DNA from: Bacteroidales bacterium
GTDB taxonomy: Bacteria; Bacteroidota; Bacteroidia; Bacteroidales; UBA932
Direction of reading: 5' to 3'
Length of the DNA stretch: 64,000 nt
Assembly: GCA_017479265.1 (NCBI GenBank)
Contig: JAFVCK010000025.1
Location: forward strand, 1-64,000
This document shows, piece after piece, positions 52,702 through 61,879 of the stretch; positions within the stretch are counted from its first letter, which is position 1; every line of letters begins with the position of its first letter. The position numbers were made by a program, and so were the translations under genes. The notes under the pieces were generated by a model, which had not been told where the DNA came from, ran no database searches, and worked only from the letters and a program-made list of their open reading frames with translations.

Positions 52702-55512
52702 TTACTCTGCAAGGCCAACGTATCCGGCCATAATCTGGAGATACTCCTGTCCGCCGGAAGAAGTTATGTAGAGGTAGAAGCCCTCGACAACAATCTTCTG
52801 TCCGACCAGTTCGTCCAGCGACAGGTCGGAGACAGGATTGTCAATGCCGGCCATGCGGGTCGCGCCTTCAACCTGGAGATTGTAGTAATTGCCGGATTTG
52901 ACAAGGGTGCCGGTCACGGAAACAGGCATTGCGAAGGAGGCGTAGAAATTATCTATGGATTCGGTGATATCCTCGGGATACAACTCGGGAATTTCATCGG
53001 CCTCTACCATTGAACGAATCTTGGTATAGGAAACTTTGGTGAGTTCCACGGCATCCTTGTAGGTTGTCTTGGTAGCGGAAATCCTTACGTAGTCGCCGGG
53101 CTGGACAGTAGGAGCGGAACCGGTATATACCAGTACGGAATACTTGCCGTCGGACACAACGAAGCCTCTGGTGCTGGTAGCATAGACAAAGGCACAATCA
53201 ATCTCGACGGGGGTGTTGTCCTCGCTGTCGCATACAGGCTGAAGGCTATCGGGATACAGAGGCTCTACAGTATCGTCTATCTCTATGGCAGCCGAATCAT
53301 ATACAGCTATGACACGCTGTCCGGGCATGAAGAGCACGGTGATGGAACCGCTGTATGAAGGATAATCAGAGACCTTGACAGTGATGTCGGCACCATTTTC
53401 TGCGACATCTGCGAATGCCGCTCCCTTTTCGTTGATTACGAGTTCGAGTGCGGAACCGGTCCACTCGCCTCCGCCGTAGTTGTGGTCCCATTTGCCGTCG
53501 GCACGAATCTTGAATAGCTCGCCTTCATTGTACGGTATGGTGACATAGAATGCGTAAAGACCATCTGACCAGGCCATGGGAATGTCTGTATCCCAACAGG
53601 TACCGCATATAGTACCTATAAGGCTCCACTCATACTCCGTGTCATCCTTGATGAAATTGACAAGATACCCCCACTTCATCTCAACGGTACCATTGAAATC
53701 TGCACGGGTGCCGGAGACCCACACATGATGACCTTCACGAAGGCCCAGGGTAGAGAAGCTCCTGTCATTGTAACCCCATGACCTTGAGGCGGTAAGGCCG
53801 TAAACATACAGGGTCGAGCCGGTAGCGTCCGCAATATAGATGTTGCCGTATGTAGGGTTGTCTATGCTGGTGATATCGCCTTCGATTACGTAGAACTGCT
53901 TGTCGTGGGCAGGGTATGCACTGAACATGGATATGTTGTCAACCCACACCGCGGGGAATTCGGCGGTCTCAATCGGAAGGGTGGGATCTCCGACGGTGCC
54001 GAAGGATGCAGGAGACCGGGCGAGGTACCAATCGCTGCCGGGCCTCAGGGTAATGTATAAATTGCATGATTCCTGCTGGCGGACCTCGTCCCAGAAGAAC
54101 AAACAGATGTCATAACCTGCATACGCGCTGAAATCATATACATAGTAGCTGTGCTCCTCATCGACAGACAGCATGCGGGAAGCTTCCGGATCGACTTCTG
54201 CCTCCGTCCAGTTCCAGTTGTTGGCATCGCCTGCATATCTGAATGAAAGCGGGCCGGGCTCGAAGAACTCGTCGGCATATACATACAGATAAACAGGTCC
54301 TTCGGCGGGCTGAGGTTCATCGTCGATTCTCATGGCACCGTTGGGAGTGATGATGAAGAAATAGTCGGAAACACCCCTTTCGAATGTCATGGAATAATCG
54401 GCAAGCTGGGAGCCGTTGCCATCATTGAAAATGAGGTTCTGATTCAGGCCTATAACAGCGTCGCTATAGTCGAAATACTTGTACTCGGCACCGTTCATCG
54501 CAACGGTTCCGCTGACAGCCAATCCGGGCCAGTCGCCGCCAAAGTTGTTCACGTCGCCCCACTGGTACAGATAAAGGTTGTTCCAGTTGGTCTGGTCCTG
54601 GACATATATCCTGACTCCGGTATGGGAAGGAAGGTCGGAAGGATTATCGTCATAAGGGTTCTTGAACTCAACCTCGCCGTCCCAGCCCCAATCCTCGACG
54701 ATGGATTCGATATTGAGTATCGTGCTGGTACCGTCAAGCTTGACGTATGCATCGGTGCGGCAACCTCTTGTGAAGGAAATTTCACCGTTCACCTCGAAGG
54801 TGTATGACAAGCCGTCCGTGGTATTCACGACCAGCGTCGGAGATATCGTCTGTGGAGGAACTATGCATATCCATGCATCGGAGCCGTCCGCAAGGGTAAC
54901 AGGACACAAGCGGATTTCACTGTAATATTTGCCGGCATTTTCGACAACATCCTCCTCAAGACTTATGTTTGCCGATATGTCCACGGGACGCAGGACGACA
55001 CTCGCAATCTCCTTTCCGACGATATTGTCTATCTTGAGACTGAGCTTGGAAAGAAGGTGGGCGAATGTAAAGGACACTTCCGTAGCAGGATATTCCGCTT
55101 CGGTCAGTGCGCCCATTACATCAGAGGCCGTATAATAGCCGTAGCTGCTCTGATTCTCATAGACTTCGAAATAAGTCTTCCTGCCGGGAGCAAGCGCTCC
55201 GTAAGGATAATATGCAGTGAATGATACGACTCCTGCATCGGGTGTCCAATATATTGTCTTCTCGGGCTTGAGGAATCCATTCCCGCCTGCCACCAGAGCC
55301 ACGTCGTAAAGATTGAGAGGCTCGGAGGCATAAAGGCCTATCTTGTCGCCCTCGTCGAAATATGTGTCACCGGCCTTGGTAAAGTTGCCGATGCTCCCGG
55401 AGAACTGAATAGGGTCCCCTGCGGGGGCGAAGTCCTCCTCGGCAGTCTTTGCGCATGACAAAGCTGTCAGGGCAAAGGCCGCAATAGCTGTATATTTTAA
55501 TATGTTTTTCAT
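52702..55512 (-). CDS. Fimbrillin-family lipoprotein with starch-binding-like and OB-like modules
   Basis: Lipoprotein of 936 residues, signal ending at Cys20 (LTALSC). Residues about 30-270 are Mfa-like (IQFSGSIGNFTKAGDTYFDEG, FTFAHLLSKLSLKI). Residues about 295-400 resemble CBM26-type starch-binding modules (GVRIYVQDQTNWNNLYLYQW, then WPGLAVSG). Residues about 400-500 may repeat this fold (VYLYVYADEFFEPGPLSF). Residues about 545-620 and again about 790-930 look like OB-type DUF6359/DUF5689 regions (GNIYIADATGSTLYVYG; VEGFYLYITSSGGQEYLQIM). No glycosidase catalytic motif is visible. It lies 17 bases after the gene upstream. A multi-module carbohydrate-binding surface protein is the best reading. 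Confidence 0.7.
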   Translation of the reverse strand: MKNILKYTAIAAFALTALSCAKTAEEDFAPAGDPIQFSGSIGNFTKAGDTYFDEGDKIGLYASEPLNLYDVALVAGGNGFLKPEKTIYWTPDAGVVSFTAYYPYGALAPGRKTYFEVYENQSSYGYYTASDVMGALTEAEYPATEVSFTFAHLLSKLSLKIDNIVGKEIASVVLRPVDISANISLEEDVVENAGKYYSEIRLCPVTLADGSDAWICIVPPQTISPTLVVNTTDGLSYTFEVNGEISFTRGCRTDAYVKLDGTSTILNIESIVEDWGWDGEVEFKNPYDDNPSDLPSHTGVRIYVQDQTNWNNLYLYQWGDVNNFGGDWPGLAVSGTVAMNGAEYKYFDYSDAVIGLNQNLIFNDGNGSQLADYSMTFERGVSDYFFIITPNGAMRIDDEPQPAEGPVYLYVYADEFFEPGPLSFRYAGDANNWNWTEAEVDPEASRMLSVDEEHSYYVYDFSAYAGYDICLFFWDEVRQQESCNLYITLRPGSDWYLARSPASFGTVGDPTLPIETAEFPAVWVDNISMFSAYPAHDKQFYVIEGDITSIDNPTYGNIYIADATGSTLYVYGLTASRSWGYNDRSFSTLGLREGHHVWVSGTRADFNGTVEMKWGYLVNFIKDDTEYEWSLIGTICGTCWDTDIPMAWSDGLYAFYVTIPYNEGELFKIRADGKWDHNYGGGEWTGSALELVINEKGAAFADVAENGADITVKVSDYPSYSGSITVLFMPGQRVIAVYDSAAIEIDDTVEPLYPDSLQPVCDSEDNTPVEIDCAFVYATSTRGFVVSDGKYSVLVYTGSAPTVQPGDYVRISATKTTYKDAVELTKVSYTKIRSMVEADEIPELYPEDITESIDNFYASFAMPVSVTGTLVKSGNYYNLQVEGATRMAGIDNPVSDLSLDELVGQKIVVEGFYLYITSSGGQEYLQIMAGYVGLAE

Positions 55513-55529
55513 AACAACTCTCCCCTAGT

Positions 55530-58500
55530 TTACTTGTTGATGATTTCTCCACTGACAGTGTCGGGATGGGCGGCGCAGGCGCTGTGGACATTGATTTTTA
55601 CATCCACGGGGCGAAGTCCTCCGGTCTCCCCTACCATGGTCACGGAAGGCATTCCGACACCGGGCTTGCGCCTTATTCCGTTGCCCTCCATGCTGGACTT
55701 CCAAGCGGCAGTATAATCGAAGGAATAACCAGGCAGCACGACTACCGCACCATAAGTTACACCATAATTCGCAAGATATGCCCTGTAATTGGCAAGCTGC
55801 ATGTAAGGGCTGATGTTGAACACACCCGCCTTAACCTGCTTCTGCTGCCTTGCAAGTTCATTTTCAGCAGGATTCTCGCACAGAAGCGCATTGTGCCAAT
55901 AGAGTATGGCGCCGTAGCTGCCGCCGAACGGATTGAACCCCGTATTGATGATGGAGTAGTTGATAAACTTCTGGCCACCTACCTCGCGGATATAGAAGTC
56001 GAAGTACCTGCTGGGTGCATCGACAATATACTGCACAAGTGCGTCCTCGGCATTGGAATACAATTCGCCGTAGGGATCTATCACCCTGTACTTACCCTCC
56101 TTGGTCATCGACTTCTGAATCATGACAGACGAAGCATAAGGAATCGGATAATCTCCGGAAGCATCATATCTGTCGGTTTGGACCCACATTCCCGGGACAA
56201 GTCCGTCATAGAAGGCACCTACGCCAAGATCCTCCCAAGAGTCATCCTCGGAAGTTACGGTAACAAATGTACGCAAGGCGACACCACCATAGGCATTAAC
56301 TCCGTAAACGGCTATCATATAAGATGTTGAAGGCTCAAGACCATAGATACCGAACGGGAGTCCGCCGGAGAAATCACGGTTTGCCCAATCAAGCTGGGCA
56401 CCCTTGCTGGCAGCTTCGAGCAGCTGGTCTTCGGTCATGCCTTCAGCCTCGCGAAGAGGTATTGCCTTGGCAAAAGCGCTGTACAGTTCATCGCCCTTCA
56501 GAATGAAATCGACTTCGGATTCAGGAGCAATCTCGTTCCGGATGCAGGTTACTTCGAAATCACATTCGGGAGCCTCCTCGCCATCAGGGACATACGCTAC
56601 ATGATAGTACCAGTACCAGAATGTACCGTCGGCACCTTCGGTATAGGCGAATATCGTATATCTTCCGGTCTCGGAAAGGGGTATGTCAATATAGGTCCTG
56701 ACATCGGCATCAAATCCATACTCCGTGAAAGGCTCATCGCATGTCCGGGCCTGCTCGAGTGCCTGCTGAGCCTGCTCCTCATCAAGAGAACCCTCGAATA
56801 CGGCTAAGCGAAGCAGGGTGTTGTCGGGATACATGGTAGTTGTAACCCTCAACTGCTTGCTGCCATCAGAAGCGGTGATTGCACTCCAGGAAAGGTCTGA
56901 AAGGTCGTTTACGAAGTATGTATGCCTTTCGCTGCCCGGAAGCACATAGACGGTGTGGCCCGTCCTGTTGCCATAATAATAACCTTCGCCGGGGACATAG
57001 GTCACCAATGATCTATAACCTAACGGTATTTCTCCGTCAGTCAAGGTGCTATAAGCATCGTACCCGGACCAGCCGTTCTCATCGACAAGGGAATAAGACA
57101 GCATCGTACCTTCGTTCCAGACAATGCCGGGAGTGGAATCTGCCATCAGATAGACTTTTTCAGGGTCCTGTATGTTGATTGCAGTTACACCGTCCACAAG
57201 GTTGAAATATTGGCCGTAGGGACCTGAGGCAAAGGTATTGTAAACACAAATTACACCGTCATTATCTATAGACTTGCCGTACATGACGGGCCACTCTGTG
57301 GTAGGGAAGCCGAACAATGCAGTAATGTTGCCCTCAAGAATGCTGCCCTCTCCCCAAGGCTCGAACTCCGTAACGAATATGGTCTTGTCCTTTACGTCAA
57401 GGGTCACATTGAAGGTACCTGCGCCGTAAGTGACATAAGCCAGGAGATACCGGTAGGGGTCTGTATCGCAATCGTTCCAACTTTCGAGATTGATACGGCC
57501 GTTCAGCCTGCCGCCGAATATCTTTTCCCGGGATTCATCGGTAATCAGGAACTGGACATAGGAATCAGTCTCGGCGGCACGGGAAATGGTGGCATTGTAG
57601 TACCTGCCGTCTTCGGTGGTCATGGGTACCTGAGTTCCATTCCTGTAGTACACGAAGAGCTGCTCATAACCTCCCTGCTCCTGCCCGTCCTGACCGAAGT
57701 CGGCGGAGCCGCCCTCGTTCCAGTCAAGAATGTCAGCCGTGAAGGTAATGGTCTCGTCAGCTTTGATATTAATGGAAGCGGATATCTTCTTGCCGCTTTC
57801 AAAAACGAGGCGCTCGATACCGTTGAACACAATTTCCCGCTGGTCGGCGGTGGTAAAGATTATCCTGAGAATGGTAACCTGAGGGACGGTAATGACGGAA
57901 TAGAGCCAGTCGCCGACCTCGCAGGGGAAGAAGGCATCGGGGAGCTGCTCCGAGGCATATCCCGCCACTCTGCCGTTGGCGATATCCACCGTCGCCATGT
58001 TGCTAAGGCCCTCAATCCTTATGCCCTGGATGTCGATTTCGGAAGAAACCCTGAAATCGAAACGGGAAAGCAGGTGGCGGAAGCCAAGATGGACATTCTG
58101 CCCGGGAGTAGCGTCAGTCACTGCTCCCAGAAGGTCCGCACGCTTGTAATTATCCGGATTACTCTGGTCATGGTCCACATAGAACGCAAACTCTTCGGTA
58201 GGGTCTATCATCGCAGTAGCCTGAGCATCGTATGGATACCATGCGATAAAGCGGGTAGATTCCTTCTGTCCGCGCTGCCAATAGAGAGTCTCTTCGGGCA
58301 CGAATGCACCGCCCTGCCAGGTAATTTTGACACCTTCACGGTTGATAGGGTCAAGGATGGTCAGTCCGGCGATATCGCCGTCCTCGAATGCCGTATCGGT
58401 AGCCTTCACGGCATAATCACCGATGGAAGTGGTGAAGATGATAGGGTCTCCGCCACCCACCATATCCTTCTCGGCCGTGTCCTGGCAGGAAGTCAGGGCT

Positions 58501-58544
58501 GCACCCAGAAGAATGGCGGCAAAGATTGAAAATTGTCTTTTCAT
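55530..58544 (-). CDS. Large fimbrillin-family surface lipoprotein
   Basis: Lipoprotein of 1004 residues, signal ending at Cys20 (GAALTSC) followed by QDTAEKDM. Residues about 30-275 are Mfa-like (IIFTTSIGDYAVKATDTAFED, LGFRHLLSRFDFRV, KKISASINIKADETITF), nearly parallel to the two following proteins of the operon, so the three share a common front end. Residues about 280-420 include a SusE/CBM-like stretch (LFVYYRNGTQVPMTTEDGRY). Further regions at about 640-790 have fibronectin-like wording (GLEPSTSYMIAVYGVNAYGG). No catalytic motif is recognised. It starts 15 bases after the BACON protein. Likely surface binding function. Confidence 0.68.
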   Translation of the reverse strand: MKRQFSIFAAILLGAALTSCQDTAEKDMVGGGDPIIFTTSIGDYAVKATDTAFEDGDIAGLTILDPINREGVKITWQGGAFVPEETLYWQRGQKESTRFIAWYPYDAQATAMIDPTEEFAFYVDHDQSNPDNYKRADLLGAVTDATPGQNVHLGFRHLLSRFDFRVSSEIDIQGIRIEGLSNMATVDIANGRVAGYASEQLPDAFFPCEVGDWLYSVITVPQVTILRIIFTTADQREIVFNGIERLVFESGKKISASINIKADETITFTADILDWNEGGSADFGQDGQEQGGYEQLFVYYRNGTQVPMTTEDGRYYNATISRAAETDSYVQFLITDESREKIFGGRLNGRINLESWNDCDTDPYRYLLAYVTYGAGTFNVTLDVKDKTIFVTEFEPWGEGSILEGNITALFGFPTTEWPVMYGKSIDNDGVICVYNTFASGPYGQYFNLVDGVTAINIQDPEKVYLMADSTPGIVWNEGTMLSYSLVDENGWSGYDAYSTLTDGEIPLGYRSLVTYVPGEGYYYGNRTGHTVYVLPGSERHTYFVNDLSDLSWSAITASDGSKQLRVTTTMYPDNTLLRLAVFEGSLDEEQAQQALEQARTCDEPFTEYGFDADVRTYIDIPLSETGRYTIFAYTEGADGTFWYWYYHVAYVPDGEEAPECDFEVTCIRNEIAPESEVDFILKGDELYSAFAKAIPLREAEGMTEDQLLEAASKGAQLDWANRDFSGGLPFGIYGLEPSTSYMIAVYGVNAYGGVALRTFVTVTSEDDSWEDLGVGAFYDGLVPGMWVQTDRYDASGDYPIPYASSVMIQKSMTKEGKYRVIDPYGELYSNAEDALVQYIVDAPSRYFDFYIREVGGQKFINYSIINTGFNPFGGSYGAILYWHNALLCENPAENELARQQKQVKAGVFNISPYMQLANYRAYLANYGVTYGAVVVLPGYSFDYTAAWKSSMEGNGIRRKPGVGMPSVTMVGETGGLRPVDVKINVHSACAAHPDTVSGEIINK

Positions 58545-58559
58545 ATAATTACAGTTTGA

Positions 58560-59372
58560 TTATTCTTCTTCGAATTGGGCGTTGCCGCCGTTGCCCCAGT
58601 CATCTATGTCTCCACCGATATCGACACCTTCCTGTGAAGGGTCATCGGAAGGGTTGGGGTCTGAGGAAGGATTGCCCGAAGGGTCGTCCGATGTGCCGGG
58701 GTTCACCGAAGGGTCGTCGGAGGGATTAGGGTCGTCCGATGTGCCGGGGTTCACCGAAGGGTCGTCGGAGGGATTAGGGTCGTCCGATGTGCCGGGGTTC
58801 ACCGAAGGGTCCTCGGAGGGATTGGGGTCGGAAGAGGGATTGCCCGAAGGGTCATCCGAGGGACCGGGTTCATCCGAAGGGCCGGGCTCGTCCGAAGGGC
58901 CGGGCTCGTCTGAAGGGCCGGGCTCGTCTGAAGGGCCGGGTTCATCCGAGGGACCGGGCTCGACTGAAGGCTCCTCGGAAGTACCGGGCTCTACGGAAGG
59001 GTCGCCGGAATCGTCAGATGTCGAAGATGCCGCTTTCTGCGAAATGGAGATTGTCGCAGACTCGGCCGGATCCGTACAATTGAGGGTGATGGTAGCAGAC
59101 CTGTCGCTCGAAGTCTCGTTCTTTGGCGCTGACAGGGTGAGGGCATTGGTACCTTTGGCGCCGGAAGTGGCGGACAGTGTCAGCCAATCCTCACGGCAAC
59201 TTGCAGTCCAAGCACCAGGAGCGGAGAAGGCCACGGTGATGGAACCACCGCCGGCAGGAATCTCGGCACTCTGGCTGATAGGTGAGAATGGAGTGACTGT
59301 CGGAAGGTTTTCACAAGCGGCAAAAGCCACCAGTGCGACTACCGACAGTGCCAATTTGATTAGTTTATTCAT
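58560..59372 (-). CDS. BACON-domain lipoprotein with Pro/Ser/Asp repeat stalk
   Basis: Lipoprotein of 270 residues, first gene of the leftward operon. The signal ends at Cys20 (VAFAAC). One BACON domain covers about residues 33-113 (IPAGGGSITVAFSAPGAW, LTLSATSGAKG, ATITLNC). It is followed by an extended low-complexity stalk (about 121-246) built from six-residue GPSDEP/GPSDDP units and three copies of a 16-residue NPSDDPSVNPGTSDDP unit. The end, VDIGGDIDDWGNGGNAQ, is acidic. The stalk could hold the BACON head or the C-terminus away from the membrane, and its tandem DNA repeats invite length variation. Confidence 0.82.
   Translation of the reverse strand: MNKLIKLALSVVALVAFAACENLPTVTPFSPISQSAEIPAGGGSITVAFSAPGAWTASCREDWLTLSATSGAKGTNALTLSAPKNETSSDRSATITLNCTDPAESATISISQKAASSTSDDSGDPSVEPGTSEEPSVEPGPSDEPGPSDEPGPSDEPGPSDEPGPSDEPGPSDDPSGNPSSDPNPSEDPSVNPGTSDDPNPSDDPSVNPGTSDDPNPSDDPSVNPGTSDDPSGNPSSDPNPSDDPSQEGVDIGGDIDDWGNGGNAQFEEE
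58680..58823 (-). repeat. Three 48-bp tandem repeats within the BACON lipoprotein gene
   Basis: Three consecutive 48-base units encode NPS(E/D)DPSVNPGTSDDP (residues 184-231). The second and third units are nearly identical at the DNA level, which suggests recent duplication; the first differs by Glu for Asp. Confidence 0.9.
58848..58955 (-). repeat. Six 18-bp tandem repeats within the BACON lipoprotein gene
   Basis: Six consecutive 18-base units encode five GPSDEP and one GPSDDP (residues 140-175). Units differ at third codon positions only, apart from the last. Confidence 0.9.
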
Positions 59373-59410
59373 ATACTAAAGTGTTGTGTTTCAATTTAAA
59401 TTGCAGTTGG

Positions 59411-59442
59411 CAAATATAAATAGAAAAAACGGCAAGTCCAAA
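59411..59442 (-). promoter_or_regulatory. Promoter of the four-gene fimbrillin/BACON operon
   Basis: On the minus strand TTTG (59442-59439), a 20-base spacer and TATATTTG (59418-59411) match the Bacteroidota consensus. The predicted leader is about 35 bases before the ATG at 59372. The stop of recQ lies just upstream at 59474. Confidence 0.8.
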
Positions 59443-59473
59443 CGCCGGCCGCAAAAAGAAAATCCGCGAAAAG

Positions 59474-61684
59474 TCAGTTGGCTACTTCGCTTATGAACTT
59501 GTCGCGAACAAGACGGATTTCCAGAGGTTCGTAATCGCCTCCCAACTGCTCCATGGCCTCGTCCAGGGAGCCGGTCTTAGCCTCATCCTTGAACCATTCG
59601 TAAATTTCATCCACTACATCGGAATCGAGAGTCTCGTCGATATAGTAGTCCAGATTGAGCTTGGTGCCGGAATCCAGGATGGCCTCTATCTCGGAAAGCA
59701 GCTGGTCCATGGAAAGTCCCCTGGCCCTGGCTATGTCCTCCAGTCCCATCCTCCTGTCCACGCTCTGGATTATGAACACCTTGTCCGTGGAACGCCCCGC
59801 TATGGACTTCACGACAAAGTCGTCCGGGCGCTCTATCTCATTCTCCTCCACATACTTGCCTATCAGCGAAAGGAACTCCGCACCGAACTTGCGGGCCTTT
59901 CCCTCGCCCACCCCCTGGCAGTTCTTCAGCTCCTCCATGGTGAGCGGATACATTATGGACATATCCTCCAGGGCAGGGTCCCCGAAGACCACCCAGGGCT
60001 GCAGGCCCTTCTTGCGGGCGACATCCCGGCGCAGGTCCTTGAGCATGGAAAGCAGCATTTCGTCGCCGCCTCCCCCGCCCGCAGCCATGCGGTTGATGTC
60101 AGGATCGTCGTCATCGTCCACGCCCTCGGAGAAGGTCCTGTCCTCGATAAGCATCACAGGATAGGGATTCTCATGGAATTCCAGGCCCCTTCCGGTCACC
60201 TCTATAAGGCCGTAGCTCTCGATTTCCTTGTCCAGGAAGCCCAGGATAAGGCCCTGATGGATGACCATGCACCAGAACTTGGCATCGTGCTGCGAGCCCA
60301 TTCCGAACTCCTCCACCTTGTCGTGCTTGTAGGAGGAAATCAGGGAATTGTCCACGCCCGCGAGAATGTTGGCAAGATGCTCGAGCTTGAACTTCTCGGG
60401 AAGGGTCATCACCAGATTGATGGCCAGCCACATTTCCCACTGCCCGTCGAAACGCTGCTTGGGGGAAAGGCAGTTGTCGCAGCAGCCGCAGTTCTCCTGA
60501 GGGTAAATCTCACCGAAATAATTGAGCAGCAGCTTCCTGCGACATTCACCCGACTCCGCGTAGGCCACCGTCTCCATAAGCAGCTGCTTGCCTATCTCCT
60601 GCTCGGAAAGAGGCTTGCCCTGCATGAATTTTTCCAGCTTCTGTATGTCCTTGTAGCTGTAATACGCTATGCAGCGGCCCTCCAGGCCGTCACGGCCCGC
60701 GCGACCCGTCTCCTGGTAATATCCCTCTATGCTCTTGGGAATGTCATAGTGTATGACGAAACGCACGTCGGGCTTGTCTATGCCCATGCCGAAGGCTATG
60801 GTCGCGACTATCACGTCCACGTCTTCGCGAAGGAAGCGGTCCTGATTCTCCGAACGGGTCCTGGCATCCAGTCCGGCATGGTAGGGCAGGGCCTTTATCT
60901 GATTGATGCTCAGCAGCTCCGCGAGCTCCTCCACCCTCTTTCTGGAAAGGCAGTATATGATGCCGGACTTGCCGGGATTCTGCTTGATGAAGCGTATGAT
61001 GTCCTTCTCCGGCTCCACCTTGTCGCGTATCTCGTAATAAAGATTGGGACGGTTGAAAGAGGACTTGAACACCCTTGCCTGAGGAATGCCGAGATTCTTG
61101 AGGATGTCGCTCTGCACCTTGGGAGTGGCCGTAGCGGTGAGCGCTATGATAGGAGAACGGCCAATGGCATTGACCAGCTCCCTTATCCTGCGGTATTCGG
61201 GACGGAAATCATGGCCCCATTCGGAGATGCAATGCGCCTCGTCCACGGCGTAGAAAGATATCTTCAGCTCCCTCAGCAGATCAATGTTCTCTTCCTTGGT
61301 GAGGGACTCCGGGGCGACATACAGCAGCTTGGTCACTCCGCTCAGAAGGTCCTCCCGCACGGCCGCTATCTGGGCCCGGCTAAGGGAGGAATTAAGGAAA
61401 TGGGCTATGCCCTCGTTGCCGGATACGAAGCCCCTGATGGCATCCACCTGGTTCTTCATAAGGGCGATAAGGGGGGAAATGACTATGGCCGTACCGTCCA
61501 TCATCAGGGCCGGGAGCTGATAGCACAGGGACTTGCCGCCGCCGGTAGGCATAAGCACGAAAGCATCGCCGCCGGAGGTGAGGTGCTTGATTATCTCCTC
61601 CTGCTCACTCTTGAACGAATCATACCCGAAAAATTCTTTCAGGAAACGGTGTATGGTTGAAGAGTCGATTTTCATAGGGCCCAT
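59474..61684 (-). CDS. recQ: ATP-dependent DNA helicase RecQ
   Basis: 3-prime to 5-prime DNA helicase of 736 residues for recombination and repair. It has Walker A MPTGGGKSLCYQLPAL, the DEAH box in FYAVDEAHCISEWGHDFRPEY, motif V/VI region ATIAFGMGIDKPDVRFVIHYD and YQETGRAGRDG, the four zinc-binding cysteines (CRRKLLL ... CGCCDNC), a winged-helix domain (about 400-510) and an HRDC domain at about 530-610. The C-terminus extends beyond HRDC by about 115 residues. ATGs at 61684 and 61675 are both possible; no ribosome binding site decides. It is monocistronic here. Confidence 0.97.
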   Translation of the reverse strand: MGPMKIDSSTIHRFLKEFFGYDSFKSEQEEIIKHLTSGGDAFVLMPTGGGKSLCYQLPALMMDGTAIVISPLIALMKNQVDAIRGFVSGNEGIAHFLNSSLSRAQIAAVREDLLSGVTKLLYVAPESLTKEENIDLLRELKISFYAVDEAHCISEWGHDFRPEYRRIRELVNAIGRSPIIALTATATPKVQSDILKNLGIPQARVFKSSFNRPNLYYEIRDKVEPEKDIIRFIKQNPGKSGIIYCLSRKRVEELAELLSINQIKALPYHAGLDARTRSENQDRFLREDVDVIVATIAFGMGIDKPDVRFVIHYDIPKSIEGYYQETGRAGRDGLEGRCIAYYSYKDIQKLEKFMQGKPLSEQEIGKQLLMETVAYAESGECRRKLLLNYFGEIYPQENCGCCDNCLSPKQRFDGQWEMWLAINLVMTLPEKFKLEHLANILAGVDNSLISSYKHDKVEEFGMGSQHDAKFWCMVIHQGLILGFLDKEIESYGLIEVTGRGLEFHENPYPVMLIEDRTFSEGVDDDDDPDINRMAAGGGGGDEMLLSMLKDLRRDVARKKGLQPWVVFGDPALEDMSIMYPLTMEELKNCQGVGEGKARKFGAEFLSLIGKYVEENEIERPDDFVVKSIAGRSTDKVFIIQSVDRRMGLEDIARARGLSMDQLLSEIEAILDSGTKLNLDYYIDETLDSDVVDEIYEWFKDEAKTGSLDEAMEQLGGDYEPLEIRLVRDKFISEVAN

Positions 61685-61879
61685 GCTAAATCCCTATAAA
61701 TTTAGACATTTTTTTCGACAATACAAGTTTTTTCCCGCACAAAACGTCATTTTATCCCCGTATTTTCAAGCCCCGCACGGTTCAAGCAAAGATTACTTAC
61801 ATTTTTATACGTTTTTTGAAAATAATTTCCGATATTTGCAAGTCGCAAAGGAATGTGAAACTTAAAATTTAAAAACGAT

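Noticed and set aside
58680..58955. Possible CRISPR-like array
   Set aside because: The repeats are contiguous without unique spacers and keep the reading frame of a lipoprotein stalk.
58582..59379. Plus-strand open frame with Ser/Glu/Gly repeats opposite the BACON lipoprotein
   Set aside because: The repeats are the complement of the Pro/Ser/Asp stalk. The minus-strand frame has the signal peptide, the BACON domain and a good promoter.
60173..61660. Plus-strand open frame (495 codons) opposite recQ
   Set aside because: Antisense to all conserved RecQ motifs and without any domain signal of its own.
61831..61838. GATATTTG as promoter of the FKBP gene
   Set aside because: It misses the first base of TAnnTTTG and has no TTTG at the right distance, so it is mentioned only in the gene entry.
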